From: CAKSHP01 sp045590935
GTDB lineage: Bacteria; Bacillota; Clostridia; UBA1381; UMGS1253
Assembly (NCBI GenBank): GCA_045590935.1
Contig: JAZNSA010000030.1
Coordinates: 1 to 14,030, forward strand
Length of the DNA: 14,030 nt
Direction of reading: 5' to 3'
Shown piece after piece: positions 1-6,635 of the stretch (the first letter of the stretch is position 1; each line of letters starts with the position of its first letter). A program made the translations under genes and the position numbers. The notes under the pieces are model-generated. The model was not told where the DNA came from, did not search any database, and worked only from the letters and a program-made list of their open reading frames with translations.

Positions 1-32
1 CCTTTGTCTTGGTAGACAAAGGTGAGTTTTTT
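1..32. terminator. Hairpin, probable terminator beside tRNA-fMet
   Basis: Positions 1-9 and 14-22 form a perfect 9 bp stem with a 4-nt loop (TGGT). On the plus strand a run of six T follows at about 27-32, so it could end a plus-strand gene lying left of the window. On the minus strand it lies 12 nt past the tRNA 3' end and could terminate the tRNA transcript, but the T-tract for that direction would fall outside the window. The hairpin is certain; its direction is not. Confidence 0.55.
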
Positions 33-34
33 GT

Positions 35-111
35 TGGTTGCGGGGGCCGGATTTGAACCAACGACCTTCGGGTTATGAGGCCGACGAGCTACCAGACTGC
101 TCCACCCCCCG
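35..111 (-). tRNA. Initiator tRNA-fMet (CAT anticodon), with two stem mismatches
   Basis: This 77-nt gene is read on the minus strand with CCA encoded (comp. of 35-37). It follows the bacterial initiator plan: C1 opposite A72 (the unpaired end that marks initiators), D-arm AGCAGTCTGGTAGCT, anticodon loop CTCATAA with anticodon CAT, and T-arm GGTTCAAATCC. By my recollection of the E. coli initiator it differs at only a few positions. Two of the differences break stems: G3 faces G70 in the acceptor stem (C3-G70 expected), and C31 faces C39 in the anticodon stem. The second removes one of the three consecutive G-C pairs that characterise initiators. It may be a functional variant, a decaying extra copy, or contain base errors. 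A good promoter lies upstream. Confidence 0.9.
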
Positions 112-130
112 ATATTTACTTTACTAATAT

Positions 131-159
131 AGTATAACATAAAAAAATAAGTTTGTAAA
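131..159 (-). promoter_or_regulatory. Sigma-A-type promoter of tRNA-fMet
   Basis: Read on the minus strand, the -35 is TTTACA (154-159), the spacer is exactly 17 nt, and the -10 is TATACT (131-136). The predicted transcript start is near 124, about a dozen bases before the mature tRNA 5' end at 111. The two hexamers are close to consensus, as expected for a stable RNA gene. Confidence 0.75.
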
Positions 160-294
160 GCTTTTTTTGAAAATAAAGCTTATTTTTTTGTTTCTTTATT
201 ATAAATAGTATGTATTTTAGATAAAATTATTCATATTTTTTCGAAAAATATAATAAAACATCACAAATTAATTGTTTTATATTTGTATTATGAT

Positions 295-333
295 AAAAAG
301 ATAAAGCAAGAGCAAAATATTCGCTCTTGCTTT
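295..333 (-). terminator. Rho-independent terminator of the mini radical SAM unit
   Basis: A perfect 11 bp stem (303-313 with 323-333) with a 9-nt loop includes GCAAGAGC/GCTCTTGC. On the minus strand a T-rich run TTTATCTTTTT follows. It lies 25 nt after the stop codon of the small open frame ending at 358. The plus direction lacks a T-tract, so I assign it to the minus strand. The stretch between it and the tRNA promoter (about 160-295) is very AT-rich and shows no gene. Confidence 0.75.
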
Positions 334-357
334 ATGCTATGCAATATTATATTTGCA

Positions 358-588
358 CTAATTGTTTTCGTGTTTGTCTGCGTAATAGTCGCCGGTGATT
401 ATATGCCTTGTTTTGCAGAATTCGTTAAAGTCCCAAGGAAGACCTGCTTCTTTTATTCTTTCAACCTCTGTCATAATTCCGCAAGATTTTATGCTTCTGT
501 TATTTGAAACATCAGCGTAAAAGCAATATTTGCATCTCATATTACAAAGTGAAGATGCGGGCTTAATCATAATACTTAAATTTTTCAT
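358..588 (-). pseudogene. Truncated anaerobic sulfatase-maturase-like radical SAM gene (76 codons)
   Basis: The first 40 or so residues match the N-terminus of anaerobic sulfatase-maturating enzymes (anSME, radical SAM/SPASM family): MKNLSIMIKPASSLCNMRCK..., with the CX3CX2C motif for the SAM-binding 4Fe-4S cluster at C15, C19 and C22, then the ADVS...GIM segment. Such enzymes are normally about 370-400 residues and convert a Cys or Ser in sulfatases to formylglycine. Here the match stops at about residue 41 and continues in frame into an unrecognised 35-residue tail (VERIKEAGLPWDFNEFCKTR...) before a TAG stop. The barrel and SPASM domain are missing. I chose the ATG at 588 because family similarity starts there and an AGGA element precedes it by 9 nt; the frame upstream to 690 reads as noise. 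The promoter and terminator look intact. The simplest reading is an in-frame internal deletion, although a small expressed protein is possible. Confidence 0.7.
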
Positions 589-627
589 TATATTAATTCC
601 TATCAAAGCATATTTATTACAAAGACA

Positions 628-655
628 ATCATACCACAGGCAAGGGGATTTGCAA
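628..655 (-). promoter_or_regulatory. Promoter of the mini radical SAM unit
   Basis: On the minus strand: -35 TTGCAA (650-655), 16 nt spacer, then TGG-TATGAT, an extended -10 with the hexamer at 628-633. The predicted start is near 621, leaving about 33 nt of leader before the ATG at 588. It lies downstream of the hpf terminator, so the small gene would be transcribed independently. Confidence 0.55.
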
Positions 656-681
656 AGTGAATTTTTTAAAATTTTGCAATA

Positions 682-709
682 AAAAAGCACCTCCGCAGAG
701 ATGCTTTTT
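682..709 (-). terminator. Rho-independent terminator of hpf
   Basis: Read on the minus strand, AAAAAGCATCTC pairs with GAGGTGCTTTTT around a TGCG loop (one U-G wobble, which would be a C/A mismatch on the other strand). It ends in six T, 20 nt after the hpf stop codon. The wobble and T-tract fix its direction as minus. Confidence 0.85.
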
Positions 710-728
710 AAATTACATATTTTTAAAA

Positions 729-1271
729 TTATTCTTCGTCATCTGAGCCTTGCTCAATTAAGCCGTAGTTTCTGTCCTTTCGTTTGTACACTACGCATAT
801 TTCAGCATTTTCAGCATTGTTGAAAACGAAAAACTCGTGCCCCAACATATTCATCTGCAAAATAGCTTCCTCAACAGACATAGGCTTAAATGCAAATCTT
901 TTAACCTTTACTACGTTATATTCTTCTTCCTCAATAGGGGCAGATAAAGCGCTTTCGTAAGGGGTATCAAAAGCTTCTTTCCTCAGCTTTTTCTCAAGGT
1001 GCGTCTTATGACGGCGCATTTGCCTTTCGATTACGTCAACAATTTTATCTATTGCTACGTACAAATCCGTATCTGTATCCTCTGCTCTGTAAATGACTCC
1101 TTTTGAAAACAGAGTTACTTCAATAGTATGCCTGTCTTTAACGGCACTTACCGTTACCTTTGCCTCAGGCTCATCTTTGAAGAACTTTTCGAGCTTACCA
1201 AGCTTTTTGTAAATCTTCTCTTTAATTCCGTCTGTAAGTTCAATCTTTTTTCCCGTGATAATAAATTTCAT
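729..1271 (-). CDS. hpf: Ribosome hibernation promoting factor, long form
   Basis: The product (180 residues) is long HPF. It binds the mRNA/tRNA channel of the 30S subunit and joins two 70S ribosomes into inactive 100S dimers during slow growth. The N-terminal S30AE domain spans about residues 1-100 (MKFIITGKKIELTDGIKEKI start; basic helix RQMRRHKTHLEKKLRKE at 83-99). An acidic linker with EEEE lies near 115-118, and the C-terminal dimerisation domain is about 119-172 (KVKRFAFKPMSVEEAILQM, GHEFFVF). The tail GSDDEE is acidic. I chose the ATG at 1271 rather than the longer frame from 1301: the conserved N-terminus begins there and AAAGGAG lies 8-9 nt upstream. It has its own promoter, a leader of about 150 nt holding a small open frame, and a strong terminator, so it is a single-gene unit. 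Confidence 0.93.
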   Translation of the reverse strand: MKFIITGKKIELTDGIKEKIYKKLGKLEKFFKDEPEAKVTVSAVKDRHTIEVTLFSKGVIYRAEDTDTDLYVAIDKIVDVIERQMRRHKTHLEKKLRKEAFDTPYESALSAPIEEEEYNVVKVKRFAFKPMSVEEAILQMNMLGHEFFVFNNAENAEICVVYKRKDRNYGLIEQGSDDEE

Positions 1272-1285
1272 AAAAGTCATCTCCT

Positions 1286-1348
1286 TTATCTTAACCTGCA
1301 ATGCTCTGATGCAAAATATGATATGACTTTATTAGGCTCGCCAACCAT
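1286..1348 (-). CDS. Possible 20-residue leader peptide in the hpf 5' UTR
   Basis: Within the hpf leader, ATG at 1348 opens a 20-codon frame beginning MVGEPNK and ending CRLR, with TAA at 1286-1288. The stop overlaps the hpf ribosome binding site (TAAAGGAG), so a ribosome finishing here would cover the site used for hpf. The frame is open further upstream, with an in-frame TTG four codons before the ATG. I see no Shine-Dalgarno before either start, which is the main argument against translation. The ending R-L-R resembles the +x+ arrest motif known from the ErmD leader. No homologue is recognised; coding is a guess. Confidence 0.25.
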   Translation of the reverse strand: MVGEPNKVISYFASEHCRLR

Positions 1349-1402
1349 TAGTTTATGCAAAGAGCTACAGGATAATATGTAAAACTTTGATGATATTTTT
1401 TT

Positions 1403-1430
1403 AACAACTTTTGTTGTTGTATATAGTATA
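1403..1430 (-). promoter_or_regulatory. hpf promoter -10 and adjacent inverted repeat
   Basis: A TATACT -10 (1425-1430, minus strand) lies upstream of hpf in the same context as the tRNA promoter (GTTATACTATAT). The -35 about 17 nt upstream is poor (TTTTCT), so an activator or another sigma factor may be used. Directly downstream, at the predicted start near 1418, is a perfect inverted repeat AACAAC-TTTT-GTTGTT (1403-1418), either a small operator or the first hairpin of the mRNA. Between here and the fumarase stop (1431-1527) I see only AT-rich sequence and no convincing fumarase terminator. Confidence 0.45.
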
Positions 1431-1527
1431 ACACATAATTTTTAAAAAGAAAAGAGTTTTTGTGAAATTTATTAAAAATTTAATAATTTTTTCATATTTT
1501 TGTCGCAATTTTCATAAAAACACATCG

Positions 1528-2370
1528 CTATATTTCTTTTGTCAAGTGCCTTGTGGCGTGGCAATTTATGTTTACGCAAACGGGCAGACCTGCAATGTGA
1601 GTTGGGAAAACCTCAATGTTTACGCCTATTGCAGATACTGTACCGCCAAGCCCCTGCGGACCAATCCCGAGCATATTAATTTTTTTTAACAGTTTTTGCT
1701 CTAAATCAGCATAAAATGGGTCGCTGTTAGCTTCGCCAACATTTCGCATTAATGCTATTTTTGCAAGCTGAGCGCATTTATCTATTGTTCCGCCGATACC
1801 AATTCCAACAACCATAGGTGGACAAGGGTTTGAACCCGCCGAGTCAACCGTTTGTAAAACAAAATCAATAACTCCGTCAACCCCTTGAGCGGGCTTGAGC
1901 ATTTTTAACGCACTCATATTCTCGCTTCCGAAGCCTTTGGGTGCAAAGGTTATAATCAATTTGTCGCCGTCAATCATATCATAGTGAATAACTGCGGGTG
2001 TGTTATCGTTTGTATTTATCCTTCTTAATGGGTCTGAAACAACGGATTTCCTGAGAAAACCATCAGTATATCCAATGCGTACACCCTCATTTATTGCATC
2101 TGTTAAATTCATTTTGTCAATATGTACATCGCTACCGACCTGAACGTGAAAAACAGCCATTCCTGTATCCTGACAGATTGGCATATTACAATCCCTTGCA
2201 ATTTTTGCATTGTCTAAAATAACATCAAGCATTTGTTTGCCGATAGGCGATTTTTCAACTTTTGATGCATTCGATAGTGCATCAAAAACGTCGTCTGAAA
2301 TATAATTGTTTGCCTCGATGCACATTTTTGCAACGGTTTTTATAATTTCTTCCGATTTAATAATTCTCAT
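1528..2370 (-). CDS. Class I fumarate hydratase, alpha subunit
   Basis: At 280 residues it matches the alpha subunit of the two-subunit class I (4Fe-4S) fumarases and related tartrate dehydratases, which interconvert fumarate and malate in the cytoplasm. Visible motifs: DCNMPICQDTGMAVFHVQVG with C66, AGSNPCPPMVVGIGIGGT with C183, and a C-terminal NCHATRH with C270. These three cysteines fit the usual cluster ligands. The frame ends normally a few residues after HATRH, so it is complete. GGAGGG sits 6 nt before the ATG. The start is 21 nt after the glycosyltransferase stop, suggesting cotranscription. The beta subunit usually follows directly; here the next gene is hpf, so the partner must be elsewhere or absent. 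L-tartrate dehydratase alpha is the alternative, and the substrate cannot be decided from this subunit alone. Confidence 0.9.
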   Translation of the reverse strand: MRIIKSEEIIKTVAKMCIEANNYISDDVFDALSNASKVEKSPIGKQMLDVILDNAKIARDCNMPICQDTGMAVFHVQVGSDVHIDKMNLTDAINEGVRIGYTDGFLRKSVVSDPLRRINTNDNTPAVIHYDMIDGDKLIITFAPKGFGSENMSALKMLKPAQGVDGVIDFVLQTVDSAGSNPCPPMVVGIGIGGTIDKCAQLAKIALMRNVGEANSDPFYADLEQKLLKKINMLGIGPQGLGGTVSAIGVNIEVFPTHIAGLPVCVNINCHATRHLTKEI

Positions 2371-2391
2371 TTTTAACCCTCCGAATATATA

Positions 2392-5300
2392 CTAAAATGT
2401 CCATGTTGTAAACCAACGTAATGAATCTATGTATTTGGCGGGAACTGTCAGTGCCGAAATAGCGGGATAAAACAGCATAAATAAAACAAGACATAGTATC
2501 GTAAATATTAAAAACAATATGTCGGTATTTGAAAATGCAATTTTGCAGATTTCATATTGGTCGGCTGATTTTTTATTCATATTATCATACATATAGCAAA
2601 TTAAAAGCACTAAAAACGGAACACACGGGAAAAAGTGATATATAAAAATACATCTTGGAACACCAATCCAGGGCAAGTATCCCGATAAAAAGGCAATAAG
2701 TATAAAAAATGATTTTTGGTGCATTTTTTTTGCTTTAAATAAATTTGCGACAGCGTAAACAAAGGCAATAATTCCTACCCACCAGATAAGAGGATTTCCG
2801 AAGGAAGCAATAGTTTGCTTGTATGTGTCGGAAATATTGTTTAAATAATACCATATAGGTCTTATAACAAACGGCCACTCGTACCACTGCGAAGAAAACG
2901 GGTGCGTTGATGTTAGCTTACTATGATAGTTAAACATCGATATCTGATTGTCTATAATGCTCTTTATGCCATCCATTTCAGGAGCTTTCATATATGGAAT
3001 ATAGGAAGCAATGTATATCAAAACAGGAACGACAACAAACATACCAACGCAGAATAAATGCGTTAATAATTCGTTTGATTTCATCTTCTTTACTTTTTCT
3101 ATATCTTCTCGGGATGATGACTTTTCTGCATTTATCTTATAGTATTCATATATTCTTTTTCCAATACTTAAGAAAAACAAAATACAAAGTCCCACACCGC
3201 CATATAAGCCTGTCCACTTTGAAGCAACTGCTAATCCGAACGATATTCCTGACAGACCGAGAGGAATAAAGGTTTTTATAAGCGGGGTATCATAAAAGCT
3301 GAGCTTTGTATAGCGATACATAAAGTAGAACATAAGAATAACGAAGAACGTAACAAACACATCAATCGTTGCAATTCTTGTTTGAGCGAAGTGCATAAAA
3401 TCTAGTGCAAATAAGCATATTGCAAGCACAGCAACCCGTCGCTTTTTAAATAATTCTCTTGCAAAAATGTAGATAAGAGGGAGCATCAATATTCCAAAAA
3501 GCGTTCCCGCAAAGCGCCAGCCAAAAGGGCACATCCCAAAAATTGCTACCCCAATTGAAATGAATACTTTTCCAAGAGGCGGATGCGTGTTTTCGTATGG
3601 TGTTAAGCCGTTTAAATATTCGTAAGCCGTTCTTGCGTGATAAATTTCGTCAAAATAGGTTGAATTTTTATACGATATATTTTTCGGAATAAGGCTTCGC
3701 TCATCATTTAAAGAAGACAAGTCAATTGCCTCGCCTGTTTGCCCCGATGTTCCTGTAGCCGTGTATGGTATATAATTTCCGTCCTTATTGAAAAATGCAA
3801 GCTCTATTATGTCGCAATCGTTTGCAAAATGAAATTCTGCACTGCTTGTTTTACCGATTGGTTCTTCGTGCCAGGCAAAAACATCGCCTGTATTAATAGT
3901 TTTTGAATAATTGCCGTCAAAATATAAATAAATTGTTCTCGATTCCGTATAGCCTGTATAGTATTTTACGCTTTGCGCCTCCTCGCTCAGATTAAAGGTT
4001 AATACTGAGTCCTGAGGGAGAAGAAGATGAGTTTTTGCGGCTTTTGTATTTCCAAGATTAATAAAAGCAACTGCACCATAAACAAGCGTTACAACTGCCA
4101 TAATTATATAATCGAGCCTGTTAAAAGCTTTTTTCGGCGAGCTTTTTTTAATGGTATAGGCAGATTTCGGCTTGCGGAAATTTTCAGAGGCGGTAGCTTC
4201 TTTTATTATTCCCGACTTCTTTTCTGCAAATAAAATCCATAGCATATATATTAAAATACCAATGTTTGCGGCGGCAATTGCATATACTAAGGGTGTGTTT
4301 GCGTGTCCAGTTGTATCTAATGCAATTGAACGGTACAACACGATTGCAGTATTTAAAAATTGCGTAACACATATCGAAAAATATAATTTTATATACCGCA
4401 TATCTTGCTTTTTGATAAAAGAAAATATCAAAAGAATCATCGCAGGGAAAACATATCTCTCATGCATTTTTGCCGCCAGGGTGAATACGGAAATTATAAT
4501 GAAGGCGGCAAGCTCAAAATAGCTTTTTTTGCCCTCGCTTTTAAAGAATGCAACGAAGGCAACAAAAACTGTAAGAGTTATAAAAATTGTTGACCACGAG
4601 CCAAAATCCAAAAATAAGAAGTTGGTTTTTATATCGGCCCAATTTCCGCCCGCAATGAAATTGAAATTGTACGCATTAACAGTAGCATACGGATAAGAGG
4701 CGATAGTTGATATGTACTGCTTGATTATTGGGGAAAAGTTAAAGTCTTTTGCAAACGGCAGGGCAACCAAAAATATAATTGCCGCACATAAAACTGCCGC
4801 TATTCCCGTTTCTTTTAATATTTTAGCAGTATCATTGCAAAAGACGAGCTTATATATAAAATAAAAAATAATAATTGGTGCAAAAATAATTCCTTGCGGC
4901 TTAACCATAAAGCCTAAAGTAAAAACGGCACAGCTTAATATAAATTTATCTGAGTAAAGCAAGCAGATAAACAGGACAATAAAAAGAGTATATACGCTGT
5001 CAACCTGTCCCCATGCGGCACTGTTTATAATAGTTGCGGGATTAAGCGCATAAAGAGTTGAAAGCGAAAGAGCAACCGAAGCCGTTTTTTCGTTTTTATT
5101 TGCAAAGAAATATATAAGATAAGCCCCAATAATATCGCAAATTATTGCGGGCGTTTTAATCATCAGCAAAAACGCTGTTGAATCAAACGGAAGGTTAAAA
5201 ATATTTTTTAGAAAGCCTATGATATATAATATATACATATATCCAGGAGGATAGTCCGAAAAGGAATCTGAAAAATAGAAGTTTGACATTCCGTCGTTGT

Positions 5301-5529
5301 AAACGGAGTCGGACCAGTGCTTAAAGCAGTTAATATCTGTTGGGAAACCCGAAATTGTAACAGCTATAACAAGCCTTATCAAAAGCGCAAGCAAGAGCAT
5401 AGTAAAAATAAGCGGACTCTTTTTCTTTTTTGCGATAAGCTCGGAATTTGAGTATGGCTTTAAAGAAACGTTATATATTAAAGCAAACGCAAGCGCAAAC
5501 AAAATCAAAGAGACATAGGCAAACTGCAA
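2392..5529 (-). CDS. Two-module GT-C membrane glycosyltransferase (PMT-like C-terminus)
   Basis: This 1045-residue polytopic membrane protein appears to join two GT-C glycosyltransferase modules. The first (about 1-430) has many hydrophobic segments and an acidic first loop with D65 (FPTDINCFKHW) and YPPGY at 93-97, typical of lipid-linked sugar transferases. A basic linker (about 435-470) and one membrane segment lead to a beta-rich extracytoplasmic stretch (about 500-610). The last part (about 615-1045) looks like the PMT family (GT39): YFDEIYHAR with D627-E628, then THPPLGK at 649-654, followed by repeated membrane spans. Such enzymes use polyprenyl-phosphate sugars to glycosylate proteins or envelope polymers outside the membrane; the acceptor is unknown. 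The start is TTG at 5529, supported by AAAGGAT upstream; no ATG exists until about residue 44. It lies 37 nt after the kinase stop, so probably shares its operon. Confidence 0.85.
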   Translation of the reverse strand: MQFAYVSLILFALAFALIYNVSLKPYSNSELIAKKKKSPLIFTMLLLALLIRLVIAVTISGFPTDINCFKHWSDSVYNDGMSNFYFSDSFSDYPPGYMYILYIIGFLKNIFNLPFDSTAFLLMIKTPAIICDIIGAYLIYFFANKNEKTASVALSLSTLYALNPATIINSAAWGQVDSVYTLFIVLFICLLYSDKFILSCAVFTLGFMVKPQGIIFAPIIIFYFIYKLVFCNDTAKILKETGIAAVLCAAIIFLVALPFAKDFNFSPIIKQYISTIASYPYATVNAYNFNFIAGGNWADIKTNFLFLDFGSWSTIFITLTVFVAFVAFFKSEGKKSYFELAAFIIISVFTLAAKMHERYVFPAMILLIFSFIKKQDMRYIKLYFSICVTQFLNTAIVLYRSIALDTTGHANTPLVYAIAAANIGILIYMLWILFAEKKSGIIKEATASENFRKPKSAYTIKKSSPKKAFNRLDYIIMAVVTLVYGAVAFINLGNTKAAKTHLLLPQDSVLTFNLSEEAQSVKYYTGYTESRTIYLYFDGNYSKTINTGDVFAWHEEPIGKTSSAEFHFANDCDIIELAFFNKDGNYIPYTATGTSGQTGEAIDLSSLNDERSLIPKNISYKNSTYFDEIYHARTAYEYLNGLTPYENTHPPLGKVFISIGVAIFGMCPFGWRFAGTLFGILMLPLIYIFARELFKKRRVAVLAICLFALDFMHFAQTRIATIDVFVTFFVILMFYFMYRYTKLSFYDTPLIKTFIPLGLSGISFGLAVASKWTGLYGGVGLCILFFLSIGKRIYEYYKINAEKSSSREDIEKVKKMKSNELLTHLFCVGMFVVVPVLIYIASYIPYMKAPEMDGIKSIIDNQISMFNYHSKLTSTHPFSSQWYEWPFVIRPIWYYLNNISDTYKQTIASFGNPLIWWVGIIAFVYAVANLFKAKKMHQKSFFILIAFLSGYLPWIGVPRCIFIYHFFPCVPFLVLLICYMYDNMNKKSADQYEICKIAFSNTDILFLIFTILCLVLFMLFYPAISALTVPAKYIDSLRWFTTWTF

Positions 5530-5566
5530 TATTATCTATCCTTTCCGTAAAAAAGTACTATCATTA

Positions 5567-6433
5567 TTATAATAGTTCATATTTTAAATCAGCGGGAAGC
5601 CTTGAAAGTGTATGTAAAACTTTTTCAAAGGCAACGCCTTCTCTTATTTCTGTTTTGTAGCCAAAGGTTGCTCGGATAGACGAGCCAACGAAGCTGACTG
5701 CCCTTTCCATAGAAACAGGCAAGCTATCGCCCTGAAGGAGAGCACCACACATAACTGAAGTGAAAATATCGCCTGTACCGGGATATTTTGCAGGAACATA
5801 ATCGCATTTTACTCTCCAAAATCTCTTATCTGAATTATCATAAGCGACAGAACAAATAGAATTTCCCATAGGAACGCTTGTTATAACGCAAATATTAGGC
5901 CCGAGCCCGCATAGCTTTTTTAGCCTTTCTTTTATTTGCGCGGAGGTATAATCCTCTAAAACCTCGCCGTTTATTAAAAGCTCTGCCTCGGTAATATTAG
6001 GCGTTATTATATGTGCCTTTTTTATGAGCTGATGCATTTTAGATATTATTGAATAATCAAAGGTTTTATAAATTTCTCCGTCGTCTGCAAAAACGGGGTC
6101 AACAACAACAAGCTTATCCTTTAAAGAAAATTTATCTATAACACTTGAAAGAATGTCTATTTGCTTAGCTGAACCTAAAAAACCGCTGTATAAACAGTCG
6201 ATTTCAACGCCTTCCTCTTGCCAATGCTTAAAATACTGCTCCATAGTATCGGTTAAATCAACAAAGGTATATCCGTCATAACCGCCCGTATGGCTTGAAA
6301 GCACTGCTGTAGGAACGGGGCAAGCCTGCATATCCATAGCTGAAAGAACGGGCAGAATAACCGAAAGAGCACATCTGCCAACTCCTGATATATCATGAAC
6401 TGCTGCAATCTTCGGAATTATATTTTTACTCAT
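5567..6433 (-). CDS. pdxY: Pyridoxal/pyridoxamine kinase (ribokinase family)
   Basis: At 288 residues this matches the PdxY/PdxK branch of the ribokinase superfamily, which phosphorylates pyridoxal or pyridoxamine with ATP in B6 salvage. The N-terminus AAVHDISGVGRCALSVILPV carries the substrate-side SGVG motif. PTAVLSSHTGGY follows, then LYSGFLGS, VVDPVFADDG, ITPNITEAELL, and the anion-hole motif PGTGDIFTS with catalytic D222. ATG is preceded by GAGGGTG at suitable spacing. It is the first gene of the minus-strand cluster, with its own promoter at 6477-6505, and is followed after 37 nt by the glycosyltransferase. No functional link between the two is evident. Which B6 vitamer it prefers cannot be read from sequence, so the symbol is by family. 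Confidence 0.88.
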   Translation of the reverse strand: MSKNIIPKIAAVHDISGVGRCALSVILPVLSAMDMQACPVPTAVLSSHTGGYDGYTFVDLTDTMEQYFKHWQEEGVEIDCLYSGFLGSAKQIDILSSVIDKFSLKDKLVVVDPVFADDGEIYKTFDYSIISKMHQLIKKAHIITPNITEAELLINGEVLEDYTSAQIKERLKKLCGLGPNICVITSVPMGNSICSVAYDNSDKRFWRVKCDYVPAKYPGTGDIFTSVMCGALLQGDSLPVSMERAVSFVGSSIRATFGYKTEIREGVAFEKVLHTLSRLPADLKYELL

Positions 6434-6476
6434 ACTATCACCCTCAAAAATTATAATTAAAAATATTTATATTAAT

Positions 6477-6505
6477 ATTTTACTACAAAAACTTCAAGTA
6501 TGCAA
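6477..6505 (-). promoter_or_regulatory. Promoter of the pdxY-glycosyltransferase-fumarase cluster
   Basis: On the minus strand: -35 TTGCAT (6500-6505), 17 nt spacer, -10 TAAAAT (6477-6482). The predicted start near 6470 gives a short leader of about 37 nt to the pdxY ATG. It lies back to back with the cdaA promoter, about 60 bp apart; no operator shared by both is apparent. Confidence 0.65.
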
Positions 6506-6565
6506 GGTGAATTATCATAAAGTTAAAAATAAAACGAATTTTTTTAAAAAAATTATAAAAAGTAC

Positions 6566-6594
6566 TAGAAATCAGAGCGATTATGATGTATAAT
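6566..6594 (+). promoter_or_regulatory. Promoter of cdaA-cdaR
   Basis: -35 TAGAAA (6566-6571), 17 nt spacer, -10 TATAAT (6589-6594). The predicted start near 6601 gives a short leader of about 35 nt, which holds GGGAGGG ahead of the TTG start. The -10 is consensus and the -35 matches at four of six positions. Confidence 0.7.
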
Positions 6595-6635
6595 AAAAAT
6601 GGTAGTATTTAATTTTTGTTGGGAGGGAAAGAAAT

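Noticed and set aside
233..251. Near-palindrome ATATTTTTTCGAAAAATAT
   Set aside because: It is made almost only of A/T runs in a very AT-rich spacer; no gene ends beside it and chance formation is likely.
283..507. 74-codon open frame on the plus strand
   Set aside because: It lies antisense to the radical SAM fragment, runs through the perfect hairpin terminator and has no ribosome binding site.
1448..1500. Possible fumarase terminator (ATTTATTAAAAATTTAATAAT)
   Set aside because: The stem has no G-C pairs and no defined T-tract beyond background, so I could not support it.
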